Positions 7,516-15,968 of a DNA stretch of 64,000 bases are shown in pieces. Position numbers and translations under genes: made by a program. Under the pieces are notes generated by a model. The model was given only the letters and a program-made list of their open reading frames with translations. It did not search any database and was not told the DNA's origin. Source of the DNA: Mycolicibacterium chitae (GTDB lineage: Bacteria > Actinomycetota > Actinomycetes > Mycobacteriales > Mycobacteriaceae); assembly GCF_900637205.1 (NCBI RefSeq), contig NZ_LR134355.1, positions 3,534,001-3,598,000 on the forward strand, read 5' to 3'. The number at the start of each line of letters is the position of its first letter. Position 1 is the stretch's first letter.

Positions 7516-8172
7516 TTACGTGTCGGCACGCAGTTGTTCGATCGCCTTTTCCACCGACGGCTGCAAGGTCGGATCGAGCCGGGCAGCGCCACGCAGCGCC
7601 TCGATGGTCTGCTCGAACAGCACGTCGCCGAGCGCCTTGACGTCGAAGGGCTGTCCGTTCTGATGCCAGAACGCCGCGACGGCATCCACGGTCGCGGTCG
7701 CGGCACTGAGCATCATGCGCAGCGCCGGCTTTTCCGGGTCGAGACCCAGCGCGGTGCAACCCCGCGCGATCTCTTGCCAGCGTTGATCTTCGAAGAAGGC
7801 CCACGCCTCGGGGTCGGCCCCCCGGCCGCCGAGCACCAGGCGCGTGGCCAGACCGCGGTGGCGCGCCAGGTAGGCGAACTGGTTGTAGTACCGCTGCCGC
7901 ATCTGGGCACCGGGCGGCAGGTCGGGGTCGTTCTGATGGGCGGCGTCGAACTCGCGCGCCGCCTCCTCCATGGCCGCCAGATACAGCCCGCGCTTGTTCT
8001 TGAAGTAGTGGAACAGCAAACCGTGCGCCACCCCGGCCGAGGTCGCGATGTCACTCACGGCGACGGCGTCGTAGTGCTGCGCCGAGAATGCCTCCACCGC
8101 AACGTCAAGGATCCGGCGGCGAGTTTCCTCCGCCTGAGCCTTCCGGGCAGACATATCCGCCTTCGTACTCAC
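7516..8172 (-). CDS. TetR/AcrR-family transcriptional regulator, likely regulon controller
   Basis: One-component repressor-type regulator of 218 aa. An N-terminal TetR helix-turn-helix covers about residues 14-60 (TRRRILDVAVEAF, then SDIATSAGVAHGLLFHYFKN, in which the recognition helix lies), followed by a helical ligand-binding domain with no recognised signature. The GTG start at 8172 is preceded by AGAGGGG; an internal ATG at 8154 and an upstream start at 8208 are alternatives. It is flanked by regulon sites, one 78 bp upstream of its own start shared with the divergent dioxygenase operon and one just beyond its 3' end. This makes it the best candidate for the factor that binds all copies and derepresses the cluster when a pathway intermediate is present. 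Confidence 0.93.
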   Translation of the reverse strand: MSTKADMSARKAQAEETRRRILDVAVEAFSAQHYDAVAVSDIATSAGVAHGLLFHYFKNKRGLYLAAMEEAAREFDAAHQNDPDLPPGAQMRQRYYNQFAYLARHRGLATRLVLGGRGADPEAWAFFEDQRWQEIARGCTALGLDPEKPALRMMLSAATATVDAVAAFWHQNGQPFDVKALGDVLFEQTIEALRGAARLDPTLQPSVEKAIEQLRADT

Positions 8173-8249
8173 AAGCGCCCCTCTGCAATCGACCCCACTA
8201 GTACCCATTCGGCATATCAGCGCAGGCTAACGCATCAAACCACAAACTT

Positions 8250-8278
8250 TCGACTTTGAGTCATTGACTATAAATCAA
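8250..8278 (-). promoter_or_regulatory. regulon operator-like site D (29 bp)
   Basis: Read on the minus strand, TTGAT at the left arm is followed by GTCAATGACTCAAAGTCGA, identical over 19 bases to site C. It lies between tetR (starts 8172) and the dioxygenase operon (starts 8421) and could control both. Confidence 0.78.
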
Positions 8279-8420
8279 CAACGTCCTAGTGTGAGGCTGA
8301 ACACGTCAACGGGTCAGCTCGAGCAGATGCCGCGGCAACCACCGCGCATCCCGCTGCCCACGTGGCCGTGTCCAACTCCCGATGTGTGCCTACGGCCAGC
8401 TCACCCCCTTGGAGAACACG

Positions 8421-8993
8421 ATGACAGTTCGACCTCGTCTAGCGCATTTCGTGCTGCAGACCGCTCAGCTCCCAGCGATGCGTGATTGGTACCTGAAAGT
8501 CCTTGGCGCCCACGCCGTTTACGAGAACGAAGCGATGTCCTTCCTGACCTTCGACGAGGAACATCACCGGGTCGCCCTCCTCGGCCTGCCGCCGGGCGTG
8601 CTCGCCGACCGCACACCGCTGACGACGGGTATGGCCCACTCGGCGTTCACCTTCCCCACCCTGGGCGATCTGCTCGACAAGTACCTGGAGTTGAAGGCCG
8701 AGGACATCCATCCGCGGGTGCCCGTGCAACACGGGTTGACCACCTCGATCTACTACCGGGATCCGGACGGCAACATGGTCGAACTCCAGATCGACAACTT
8801 TGCGACGCCCGACGAGGCCACGGAGTACATGAAGGGCCCCGAGTACGCCGCGGACCCGATCGGCCCCAGCTTCGATGTCGACGAGTTGATCAAGGCCTAT
8901 CGCGGCGGCACCCCGGAAGCCGAACTCATCACGCGCACCTGGGCCAAGACCACCCCGCAGGTAAACCCCTTCGAACTTCTCACCACCGCCTAG
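8421..8993 (+). CDS. VOC-family ring-cleavage-dioxygenase-like protein
   Basis: Single-domain vicinal-oxygen-chelate protein of 190 aa. Metal-ligand candidates form the expected His-His-Glu set: H9 (AHFVLQT), H73 (MAHSAFTF) and E121 (GNMVELQIDN). YYRDPDGNMVEL is the signature end of extradiol dioxygenases. The ATG is preceded by GGAG at 8411-8414; the upstream ATG at 8382 has no ribosome site. It is the first gene of a five-gene operon with an FAH-family hydrolase directly behind it, the usual pairing of ring cleavage and C-C hydrolysis. An Fe(II) extradiol dioxygenase acting on a catechol or gentisate-like intermediate is likely; a glyoxalase-like or isomerase role cannot be excluded. Confidence 0.88.
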   Translation: MTVRPRLAHFVLQTAQLPAMRDWYLKVLGAHAVYENEAMSFLTFDEEHHRVALLGLPPGVLADRTPLTTGMAHSAFTFPTLGDLLDKYLELKAEDIHPRVPVQHGLTTSIYYRDPDGNMVELQIDNFATPDEATEYMKGPEYAADPIGPSFDVDELIKAYRGGTPEAELITRTWAKTTPQVNPFELLTTA

Positions 8994-9011
8994 AAGGAGC
9001 TGAGCACATCC

Positions 9012-9866
9012 ATGCGCCTGATCAACCTCGCCGGCCGGGCCGCCCTGGACCAGGGCGGAACCGCCGTCGACATCGAAGAAGCCAGCGCCGGGCGGTTCTC
9101 GGCCGCGTTCCAGGACCTGCTGGAGCGCTGGGACGAATTCCGGGACTGGGCAGCCACACTCGGTGACGCCGACGGCCGGCCGTTCGAAGAGGCCGAACTG
9201 GCAGCGCCCGTCGGCACACCTCGCCAGATCTTCGCGATCGGCCTCAACTACCGCGGCCACGCCGAGGAAACCGGGATCGACATTCCCGACACCCCGATGG
9301 TGTTCACCAAGTTCGCTTCCTCGATCACCGGGCCCTACGACGACGTCGTCATGCCCCCGGGTTCGGTGGACTGGGAGGCGGAACTGGTCGCGGTGATCGG
9401 CCGCCGAGCCGAAGGCGTCGCAGTGGAACGGGCGTGGGAGCATGTCGCGGGCCTGACGGTCGGCCAGGATCTGTCCGAGCGCGACCTGCAGGTCAAACCG
9501 CCTGCCCCGCAGCAGTTCAGCCTGGCCAAGTCGCATCCCGGGTTCGCGCCACTGGGCCCGGCCCTGGTGACGCCGGACGAGTTCGCCAACCCCGATGACC
9601 TCGAGATCAGCTGCGCGATCGACGATCAGCAGGTCCAGCAGGCCCGCACCGGCGACCTGATCTTCACGGTGCCGTTCCTGGTGTCCTACCTCTCCGGCAT
9701 CCTGCCGCTGCTGCCCGGGGACCTGATCTTCACCGGGACCCCGTCGGGCATCGGATTCGCCCTGAACCCCCCGCGGTACCTGCGCGACGGTGAACGGCTG
9801 TCGACCTACGTCGAGGGCATCGGCACCATGCGCAACCGGATGACGGCCGCCAAGGCGCGCGGATGA
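9012..9866 (+). CDS. fumarylacetoacetate hydrolase family protein
   Basis: Mg2+-dependent hydrolase or decarboxylase of the FAH superfamily, 284 aa. The catalytic domain starts near residue 70 with IFAIGLNYRGHAEE. Metal ligands are E122 and E124 in VDWEAELVAVIG and D153 in GLTVGQDLSERDLQ, and GDLIFTGTPSGIG (236-248) is the family end motif. AGAAGGAG overlaps the stop of the dioxygenase gene and serves this ATG. The gene overlaps the next by 4 bp (ATGA). With a ring-cleavage enzyme before it and acetoacetate-CoA ligase after it, C-C bond hydrolysis releasing acetoacetate (or a precursor) from an acylpyruvate or fumarylacetoacetate-like compound is a reasonable inference. Hydratase or decarboxylase activity, also known in the family, remains possible. 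Confidence 0.93.
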   Translation: MRLINLAGRAALDQGGTAVDIEEASAGRFSAAFQDLLERWDEFRDWAATLGDADGRPFEEAELAAPVGTPRQIFAIGLNYRGHAEETGIDIPDTPMVFTKFASSITGPYDDVVMPPGSVDWEAELVAVIGRRAEGVAVERAWEHVAGLTVGQDLSERDLQVKPPAPQQFSLAKSHPGFAPLGPALVTPDEFANPDDLEISCAIDDQQVQQARTGDLIFTVPFLVSYLSGILPLLPGDLIFTGTPSGIGFALNPPRYLRDGERLSTYVEGIGTMRNRMTAAKARG

Positions 9867-11815
9867 GCGTGCTCTGGGAGCCCTCGCAGCAGCTGCTGCA
9901 GGACAGCCGGATGGGGCGCTACGCCCGGGAACTGGTCGAGCGCGGCACTGTGACGACGCCCGACTATCACGAGCTATGGCGCTGGTCGACAACCGAATTG
10001 GCCGAGTTTTGGCGCTCGGTCTGGGACTACTTCGGCATCCTCGCCGACGGCGACACCGGCCGTGCCCTGCTCGATGACACGATGCCGGGCGCGCAGTGGT
10101 TTCCCGACGTCCGCCTCAACTACGCGGAGAACATGCTGCGCGGCGACGAGGACCAGACCGTCCTCACCGCGATCTCCCAGTCGCGCGAGGTGATCACGCT
10201 GACCCGGGGTGAGCTCCGCGACCGGGTGGCCCGCGCGGCCGCGGGGTTGCGACGGCTGGGCGTCGAACCGGGCGACCGCGTCGCCGCCTATCTGCCCAAC
10301 ATTCCCGAAGCCCTGGTGGCGATGCTGGCGACGACCAGCATCGGGGCCGTCTGGGCGGTGTGCGCGCCCGAGCTGGGTGTCGACAGCGTCTTGGACCGAC
10401 TGCAGCAGTTGTCCCCCAAGATCTTCATCGCCGTCGACGGATATCAGTACGGCGCCAAGTCGATCGACCGTACCGAGCACGTCTCCGCGATCCGGGCTGC
10501 GCTGCCCAGCGTGGTGCACACCGTCTCGGTCCCCTACCTCGGTGCGGGACCTGACGGCACGACTACCTGGACCGAGCTACTGGCCGAACCGGCCGCGCCG
10601 GACTATCTGCGGGTGCCCTTCGACCAGCCCCTGTGGGTACTGTTCTCCTCCGGCACCACCGGTCTGCCCAAGGCCATCGTGCACTCCCACGGCGGCATCA
10701 CCCTCGAGTTGCAGAAGGCCCTGGGGCTGCATTCGGATCTCGGCGCCGACGACACCTACTTCGTCTACTGCACCACCACCTGGGTGATGTGGAACATCCA
10801 GGTCTCCGCGCTGCTGCTGGGTGCCAGGATCGTGCTGTTCGACGGCGATCCGGCCCACCCGGGGCCGGATGAGCTGTGGCGGACGGTCGCCGACCACGGG
10901 GTGACCGTATTCGGCGCCGGCGCAGCGTTTCTCATGGGCTGCCGCAAGGCCGGTATGCGGCCCGGGGAGAGTTTCGATCTCAGCAGGCTGCGGGCCATGA
11001 CCTCCACCGGCTCACCGTTGCCGGCCGAGGGGTTCCACTGGGTCTACGACGCTATCGGCCCCGACATCTATCTGCAGTCCACCAGCGGCGGCACCGACGT
11101 GTGCACCTCGTTCGTCGGGGGCACACCGCTGCTGCCGGTGCGGGCCGGAGAGATCACCGCTCCGGCGCTCGGCGTGCTGGCCCGGGCGTTGGACCCGGCC
11201 GGCAATCCGGTCGTCGACGAACTCGGTGAACTCGTCATCTCCGCGCCGATGCCCTCGATGCCGGTGTGCTTCTGGAACGACCCGGACGGGGCCAAGTATC
11301 GGCGGGCCTACTTCGAGCACTACCCCGGCCAGTGGCGCCACGGCGACTGGGTCACGTTCAACAGCCGCGGCGCCTGCGTGATCAGCGGTCGCTCCGACGG
11401 CACGCTGAACCGCGGCGGGGTCCGCCTGGGTACCAGTGAGTTCTACTCCGCGCTCGACGACGTTCCGGAAGTCCAGGACAGTCTGGTGGTCCACCTCGAC
11501 GACCCGTCCGGCGGATCGGGTTCGCTGCTGCTGTTCGTGCAACTCTCCGACGGGGTCACCCTCGATGACGATCTGCGCCGCGGCATCAACAGTCAGCTGC
11601 GGCAGCGGCTTTCGCCCCGGCATACGCCCGACGAGATCCACGCGATCCCGGCGGTCCCCTACAACCTCACCGGCAAGAAGCTCGAGGTACCGGTCAAGCG
11701 CCTCCTCACGGGTGCGCCCCGCGCCACCGTCGTCTCCGACGGCGCGGTCCGCAATCCCGAGGCGCTGGACGTCTTCGAGCAACTGGCGGACGGCCTCGCG
11801 GCGGCGCCCTCATGA
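9863..11815 (+). CDS. acetoacetate-CoA ligase (acetoacetyl-CoA synthetase)
   Basis: ATP-dependent ligase of 650 aa making acetoacetyl-CoA and AMP from acetoacetate. The adenylation motif SSGTTGLPKAIVHSHGG lies near residue 260. The N-terminal block LWEPSQQLLQDSRMGRYARE, and WWEP-like ACS N-domain features through TTTWVMWNIQVSALLLGA, follow the AACS branch of the acyl-adenylate family rather than acetyl-CoA synthetase. Later markers are QSTSGGTDVC and GRSDGTLNRGGVRLGTSEFY, with the C-terminal lysine in LTGKKLEVPVKRLL. The start overlaps the FAH gene stop by 4 bp. Its presence inside the operon says that acetoacetate is an end product of the pathway and is fed into thiolysis. Confidence 0.93.
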   Translation: MSVLWEPSQQLLQDSRMGRYARELVERGTVTTPDYHELWRWSTTELAEFWRSVWDYFGILADGDTGRALLDDTMPGAQWFPDVRLNYAENMLRGDEDQTVLTAISQSREVITLTRGELRDRVARAAAGLRRLGVEPGDRVAAYLPNIPEALVAMLATTSIGAVWAVCAPELGVDSVLDRLQQLSPKIFIAVDGYQYGAKSIDRTEHVSAIRAALPSVVHTVSVPYLGAGPDGTTTWTELLAEPAAPDYLRVPFDQPLWVLFSSGTTGLPKAIVHSHGGITLELQKALGLHSDLGADDTYFVYCTTTWVMWNIQVSALLLGARIVLFDGDPAHPGPDELWRTVADHGVTVFGAGAAFLMGCRKAGMRPGESFDLSRLRAMTSTGSPLPAEGFHWVYDAIGPDIYLQSTSGGTDVCTSFVGGTPLLPVRAGEITAPALGVLARALDPAGNPVVDELGELVISAPMPSMPVCFWNDPDGAKYRRAYFEHYPGQWRHGDWVTFNSRGACVISGRSDGTLNRGGVRLGTSEFYSALDDVPEVQDSLVVHLDDPSGGSGSLLLFVQLSDGVTLDDDLRRGINSQLRQRLSPRHTPDEIHAIPAVPYNLTGKKLEVPVKRLLTGAPRATVVSDGAVRNPEALDVFEQLADGLAAAPS

Positions 11816-11844
11816 TCCACGATCTTCGAAAGAGGTAACCAACC

Positions 11845-13608
11845 ATGTCCGATACCAAGGTCCCCGTACTGATCGTCGGCGGCGGCGCCTCCGGTCTGAT
11901 GACCTCGATCATGCTGTCGTGTTACGGAATCGACCACATCCTCGTCGAACGGCACGAGGGCACGTCGATCCTGCCGAAGGCCCACTACCTGAATCAACGG
12001 GCGATGGAGTTGTTCCGTCAGTTCGAGGTCGCCGACGACATCTACGCCGTGGGCACGCCGACGGAGAAGATGGCCTCGGTGGTCTGGCAGACCACCCTCG
12101 CCGGGGACGGACCGCTGCAGCGCAAGACCTTCTACAAGATGGACTGTTTCGGCGGTGGCGCGCTCACCGAGCAGTACCTGCGCGACAGTGCGAGCCGGTC
12201 GACCAACTATCCGCAGCTGCGCCTGGAACCCATCATGCGTCAGCACGCCGAGAAGCGTGCGGCGGGACGGATTCTGTTCCATCACGAGTTGACCGAGATG
12301 AGCCAGAGCGACGACGCGGTCACCGCGACGATCCGCAACCGCTCGTCGGGCGAAACCTTCACCGTCACCGCCGATTACCTCGTCGGCGCCGACGGCGGCA
12401 AGACCGTCGGCCAGATGATCGGCGCCACGATGGTCGGCGCCCACGACCTGCTCGACATCGTCACCGCGCACCTGAAGGCGGATCTGTCCCAGTGGTGGGA
12501 AGACGATGTGCTGATCGCGCATTTCATCAATCCGGAGGCCGGGTCGTACCCGTCCGGCGGCAACATGGTGCAGATGGGCCCGACCTGGGGCAAGCACTCC
12601 GAGGAGTGGGCCTTCCATTTCGCGTTCCTGCCCACCGACGACTCCGACCTCGACGAGCAGGCGATCTCGGCCAAGATCCGGGAACTGCTGGGGGTCGGCG
12701 ATATTCCGATGGAGATCCTGCGCATCAGCCACTGGTCGGTGCAGGGTTCGGTCGCCGACAAGTACTCGCAGGGCCGGGTATTCCTGGTCGGTGACGCGGT
12801 GCACCGCCACCCGCCGACCACGGGGTTGGGCATGAACACCTGTGTGCAGGACGCGCAGAACCTGGCCTGGAAGCTGGCCGCCGTGCTCAAGGGCGTTGCC
12901 GGCCCGGCGCTGCTGGACACCTACGCCGCCGAGCGGCAACCGGAGGGGTTGCGGATCGTCGACTGGGCGCTGCACACCATGCAGAACCATTTCGTGGTCG
13001 ACTCGGGGATCGGACTGCTGCCGGTCCCGGTGCCCCCGGAGATGCACCGCGGGGTGTTCGAGATCTTCTTCTCCGACACCCCGATGGGCGCCGCCCGCCG
13101 GGCCCGCTTCGAAGAGGTGGTCAAGACCCAACGGGTCGAGTTCCAGGCCCACGACCTGGAACTCGGCATCGCCTACGCCGCGGGCGCGCTGGTGCCGGAC
13201 GGCTCGGCGCCGCCGCCGGTCGATCCGATGGGATCGGTCTATCACCCGACGTCGCGGCCGGGCCACCGGTTGCCACACGCCTGGCTCGAGCACGCCGGCA
13301 ACCGGGTCTCCACCCACGACCTCACCGGCAACGACGGCCGGTTCGTCCTGATCACCGGGGCGCGGGGGCAGGCGTGGGCCGACGCCGCGGCCGCGGCCGC
13401 CGAGCGCTTCGGGGTGACCATCTCGGTCGCGTCGATCGGCGGCGACTACCGCGACGTCGACGGCCAGTGGGCCGAGGTCGGCGAGATTGCCGACGACGGT
13501 GCGATTCTCGTGCGTCCCGACAACTTTGTCGCCTGGCGCAGTACAACTTCGGCCGCCAATCCGGCCGATGAGCTTGCCGGCGCCGTAGGCGCTGTCTTGT
13601 CCCGCTGA
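11845..13608 (+). CDS. FAD-dependent aromatic-ring hydroxylase (PheA/TfdB-like)
   Basis: Class A flavoprotein monooxygenase of 587 aa that hydroxylates phenolic rings with NAD(P)H and O2. Seen: GGGASG at 12-17 for FAD, the central motif YLVGADGGKTVGQMIG near 190, and the second FAD motif VFLVGDAVHRHPPTTGLGMN near 310-330. The C-terminal thioredoxin-like extension (from about 440) is typical of the phenol hydroxylase/TfdB group. A ribosome site (GAAAGAGG) precedes the ATG. It is the fourth gene of the dioxygenase operon and probably makes the diol that the VOC enzyme cleaves. The exact substrate is not predictable. Confidence 0.93.
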   Translation: MSDTKVPVLIVGGGASGLMTSIMLSCYGIDHILVERHEGTSILPKAHYLNQRAMELFRQFEVADDIYAVGTPTEKMASVVWQTTLAGDGPLQRKTFYKMDCFGGGALTEQYLRDSASRSTNYPQLRLEPIMRQHAEKRAAGRILFHHELTEMSQSDDAVTATIRNRSSGETFTVTADYLVGADGGKTVGQMIGATMVGAHDLLDIVTAHLKADLSQWWEDDVLIAHFINPEAGSYPSGGNMVQMGPTWGKHSEEWAFHFAFLPTDDSDLDEQAISAKIRELLGVGDIPMEILRISHWSVQGSVADKYSQGRVFLVGDAVHRHPPTTGLGMNTCVQDAQNLAWKLAAVLKGVAGPALLDTYAAERQPEGLRIVDWALHTMQNHFVVDSGIGLLPVPVPPEMHRGVFEIFFSDTPMGAARRARFEEVVKTQRVEFQAHDLELGIAYAAGALVPDGSAPPPVDPMGSVYHPTSRPGHRLPHAWLEHAGNRVSTHDLTGNDGRFVLITGARGQAWADAAAAAAERFGVTISVASIGGDYRDVDGQWAEVGEIADDGAILVRPDNFVAWRSTTSAANPADELAGAVGAVLSR

Positions 13609-13646
13609 AGGCCAGCGGAAATCCCAACCCGCTCGACGAGGAGGAA

Positions 13647-14198
13647 ATGGTGACCCATCCGAATCTGAAACCAGATTTCGAGGAGCCGATCGCACTGTTC
13701 GGCAGCGATCCGCAGGACGTGGCGGACATCGCCAAGATGGAGAAGGACGCCGAGCGCGTCTACAACAACGAGTGGTTGAAGGTCTACGACGCCCCGCTGA
13801 AGTACTACGCGGACCACGAGGACGTCAGCTTCATCGACATCCTCTCCCCCGGTGAGTATTTCGGTGACGATGTGCGGAAGTGGTTCATGTACATCAGCCC
13901 GCAGTTCGTGGGCGACTTCGGTCTGATCAACATGCGGATCTACGCCAAGAACGGCGTCGGCTTCGTGTACATGAACCAGACCTACCAGGGCAAGCTCGAG
14001 GACGGTTCGGAGTTCGTCTGGAAGATGCGCCAGACCGATACCGTCGAGAAGATCGACGGTGAGTGGAAGATCCTGCACACCCACCTGTCGTTCGCGGCGG
14101 TGCCCGAGGCCAAGCATCCCGACCGCTGGCAGGTCGACCGCGAGTACCCGAAGCGTCCGCCGGCCTGGGAAGTCAGCGCCAAGCTGGCCGGGGGCTGA
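13647..14198 (+). CDS. SnoaL/NTF2-like domain protein, last gene of the dioxygenase operon
   Basis: Protein of 183 aa with an NTF2-like fold inferred from the pattern ERVYNNEWLKVYDAPLKYYA, then central strands and WKMRQTDTVEKIDGEWKILH, which is the usual SnoaL/DUF4440 final strand pair. No catalytic set is obvious. Such small cone-shaped proteins act as isomerases, hydratases or small subunits in ring catabolism. AGGAGG stands only 2 bases before the ATG at 13647 and 5 bases before the next codon GTG at 13650, so initiation at GTG is quite possible. The operon ends here at a strong hairpin. Confidence 0.8.
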   Translation: MVTHPNLKPDFEEPIALFGSDPQDVADIAKMEKDAERVYNNEWLKVYDAPLKYYADHEDVSFIDILSPGEYFGDDVRKWFMYISPQFVGDFGLINMRIYAKNGVGFVYMNQTYQGKLEDGSEFVWKMRQTDTVEKIDGEWKILHTHLSFAAVPEAKHPDRWQVDREYPKRPPAWEVSAKLAGG

Positions 14199-14280
14199 CG
14201 GCCCTCGGGTGCGGGTGAGCGGATCAGCGAGGCAGCGCGCTCACCCGCACCGGCCGGGCTCGGCCGAGTGCACAGCGACG

Positions 14281-14313
14281 AAAAGGGCTCCGACATTGCG
14301 TCGGAGCCCTTTT
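14281..14313. terminator. bidirectional intrinsic terminator
   Basis: A perfect 14-bp stem, AAAAGGGCTCCGAC paired with its complement at 14300-14313, encloses the loop ATTGC. The A-run on one side and T-run on the other serve both the plus-strand dioxygenase operon and the convergent dikinase operon. Confidence 0.9.
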
Positions 14314-14333
14314 GGTGTGTCGGATGAGCAGAC

Positions 14334-15968
14334 TCAACTCGTGGTGAGCGAGCGGTCGCCGTCGATCACCTCGACGGTGCCGCGGTCCCCGTCGATCCGG
14401 ACGATCTGGCCGTCCAGGATCCGGCGACTGCCGTCCTCGGTGCCGCAGACACAGGGGATGCCGAGTTCGCGGGCGACGATCGGGCCGTGGCTCAACAGTC
14501 CGCCGTGGTCGGTGATGACACCGCCGGCGACGAGGAACAGCGGCACCCAGGCCGGGTCGGTGGTCTCGCAGACCAGGATGTCGCCCTCGTCGAGTTCCAC
14601 CCCGTCGGGGTCCTTGACCACCCGCGCGCGGCCCTCGGTGACGCCGCCGCTGGCGGCCACCCCGGTCAGCACCTCCCCGACGGCCAACGCGGTGCGCTCC
14701 TCCTCGGCGACCTTGACCACCTCGGGCGAGCCCGTCCACGACTTCGGCAACCGGATCTGTTGCCGCTCACGGTATTGCGCGGCGCGCCGGGCAACGATGT
14801 CGCGCTGATCGATGTCGATGCCGCTTTCCAGCGCATCGCAGCGCAGGTGAAAGACGTCCTCGGCATCGTCGAGAATGCCCCGCTCGACCAGCAGCGAACC
14901 CATCCGGCGCGCAGCGGCCCGGGCCACGTCGAACGTCAGCAGATAGCCGGCCTTGCCCTGTTCGCGCAGGGCCAGGTAGCGCGCCGTGAGCTTCACGAGG
15001 GCCGCCACGACCGGTCGTTTGAACCGGGGCGTGCCGGCCAGGAGGTCCTGCAGGGCGCGGGCGCGGGTGGCCTCCTGGGCGGCGCTGCGGGCGCGGGGCG
15101 CGCGCGGGCTGTCGGCCGCGATGCTGCGATAGTCCTCGATGCGCGCCAGGATCGGCGCCGGGTCCTGCCGCCACGTGACGCCGGAGAGCTGTCCCTCGTT
15201 GGGGCCGTGATAGCCGTGGCGGTCGGTGAACTCGCGCAGGCTGATCTGCTCGTGCGCCAGGGCCCACAGGTCGTGGGCCACCGCGTTCTCGACCGAACCC
15301 ACGCCGCTAAGCAGCGCGGCCTCGAGTCCGGTTTGCTCGGCGGCCTCGGCCACGTCGGCGACCTTCTCGGCCAACGACGAACTGATCATCGCCACACCCA
15401 TGTGGATGCTCATGATGTCCTCGCAGCGCGCCTGGGCGTCGGCGATCGTTGCCGCGCAGGCTCGCTCGTCCATGCCCTCGATCCGCGGCAGCATCTCGAG
15501 GCGCCACCGTCGCAGTTCGGCAAACAACGCATCGTGGCGCTCGGGCGTGCGCAGCAACCACAGCGGAGCCTTGCCGAGGATGAACGGGTATCGACGGAAA
15601 CTGTTCTCGTTCACCGTCTCCGGCCGCACGAAGCCGAACAGTTGCTGTTCGACGGCACTGGCGGTGGTTCCCGGCATCCGGTTCGCGATGTCGCGGAACT
15701 TGTCGATGTTGCCCGCGGCCCACCCGTCGAACACGGCCCAGAAGCACTCCTCTGCGTTCTCGGGCACCGCGATCTCCGCGGCGGAGTAGACGCCGAGGTC
15801 GTGGAACATTCGCCGGAAGGCCATCTCCATGGCCGTGAACACGAATCCGAGACCGAAGGTGGTGAAGACCCCGGGGAACGCCTCGGCGACGTTGCCGGTG
15901 GTCCAGGTCTGGTCCGGTCGCGACCCGGTCGTGGTCAACGTCTCGAGCATCTCGTCAACACTTGTCAT
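14334..15968 (-). CDS. PEP-synthase-type phosphotransfer subunit (helical linker plus swivelling His domain)
   Basis: Protein of 544 aa resembling the middle and end of rifampin phosphotransferase or PEP synthase, without ATP-grasp and without a PEP/pyruvate barrel. The first 430 residues are helical and include REFTDRHGYHGPNEGQLS (about 245-262), a hallmark of the linker or substrate domain of that group. The swivelling domain carries TTDPAWVPLF (469-478) and GGLLSHGPIVARELGIP with the phosphoryl-accepting H494. The ATG overlaps the stop of the PpdK-like gene by one base, so the two are coupled. Expected role: carry a phosphoryl group on His494 to an unknown acceptor. The acceptor is not pyruvate by any domain seen; a phenol or alcohol of the catabolic cluster is an attractive guess. 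Confidence 0.85.
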   Translation of the reverse strand: MTSVDEMLETLTTTGSRPDQTWTTGNVAEAFPGVFTTFGLGFVFTAMEMAFRRMFHDLGVYSAAEIAVPENAEECFWAVFDGWAAGNIDKFRDIANRMPGTTASAVEQQLFGFVRPETVNENSFRRYPFILGKAPLWLLRTPERHDALFAELRRWRLEMLPRIEGMDERACAATIADAQARCEDIMSIHMGVAMISSSLAEKVADVAEAAEQTGLEAALLSGVGSVENAVAHDLWALAHEQISLREFTDRHGYHGPNEGQLSGVTWRQDPAPILARIEDYRSIAADSPRAPRARSAAQEATRARALQDLLAGTPRFKRPVVAALVKLTARYLALREQGKAGYLLTFDVARAAARRMGSLLVERGILDDAEDVFHLRCDALESGIDIDQRDIVARRAAQYRERQQIRLPKSWTGSPEVVKVAEEERTALAVGEVLTGVAASGGVTEGRARVVKDPDGVELDEGDILVCETTDPAWVPLFLVAGGVITDHGGLLSHGPIVARELGIPCVCGTEDGSRRILDGQIVRIDGDRGTVEVIDGDRSLTTS

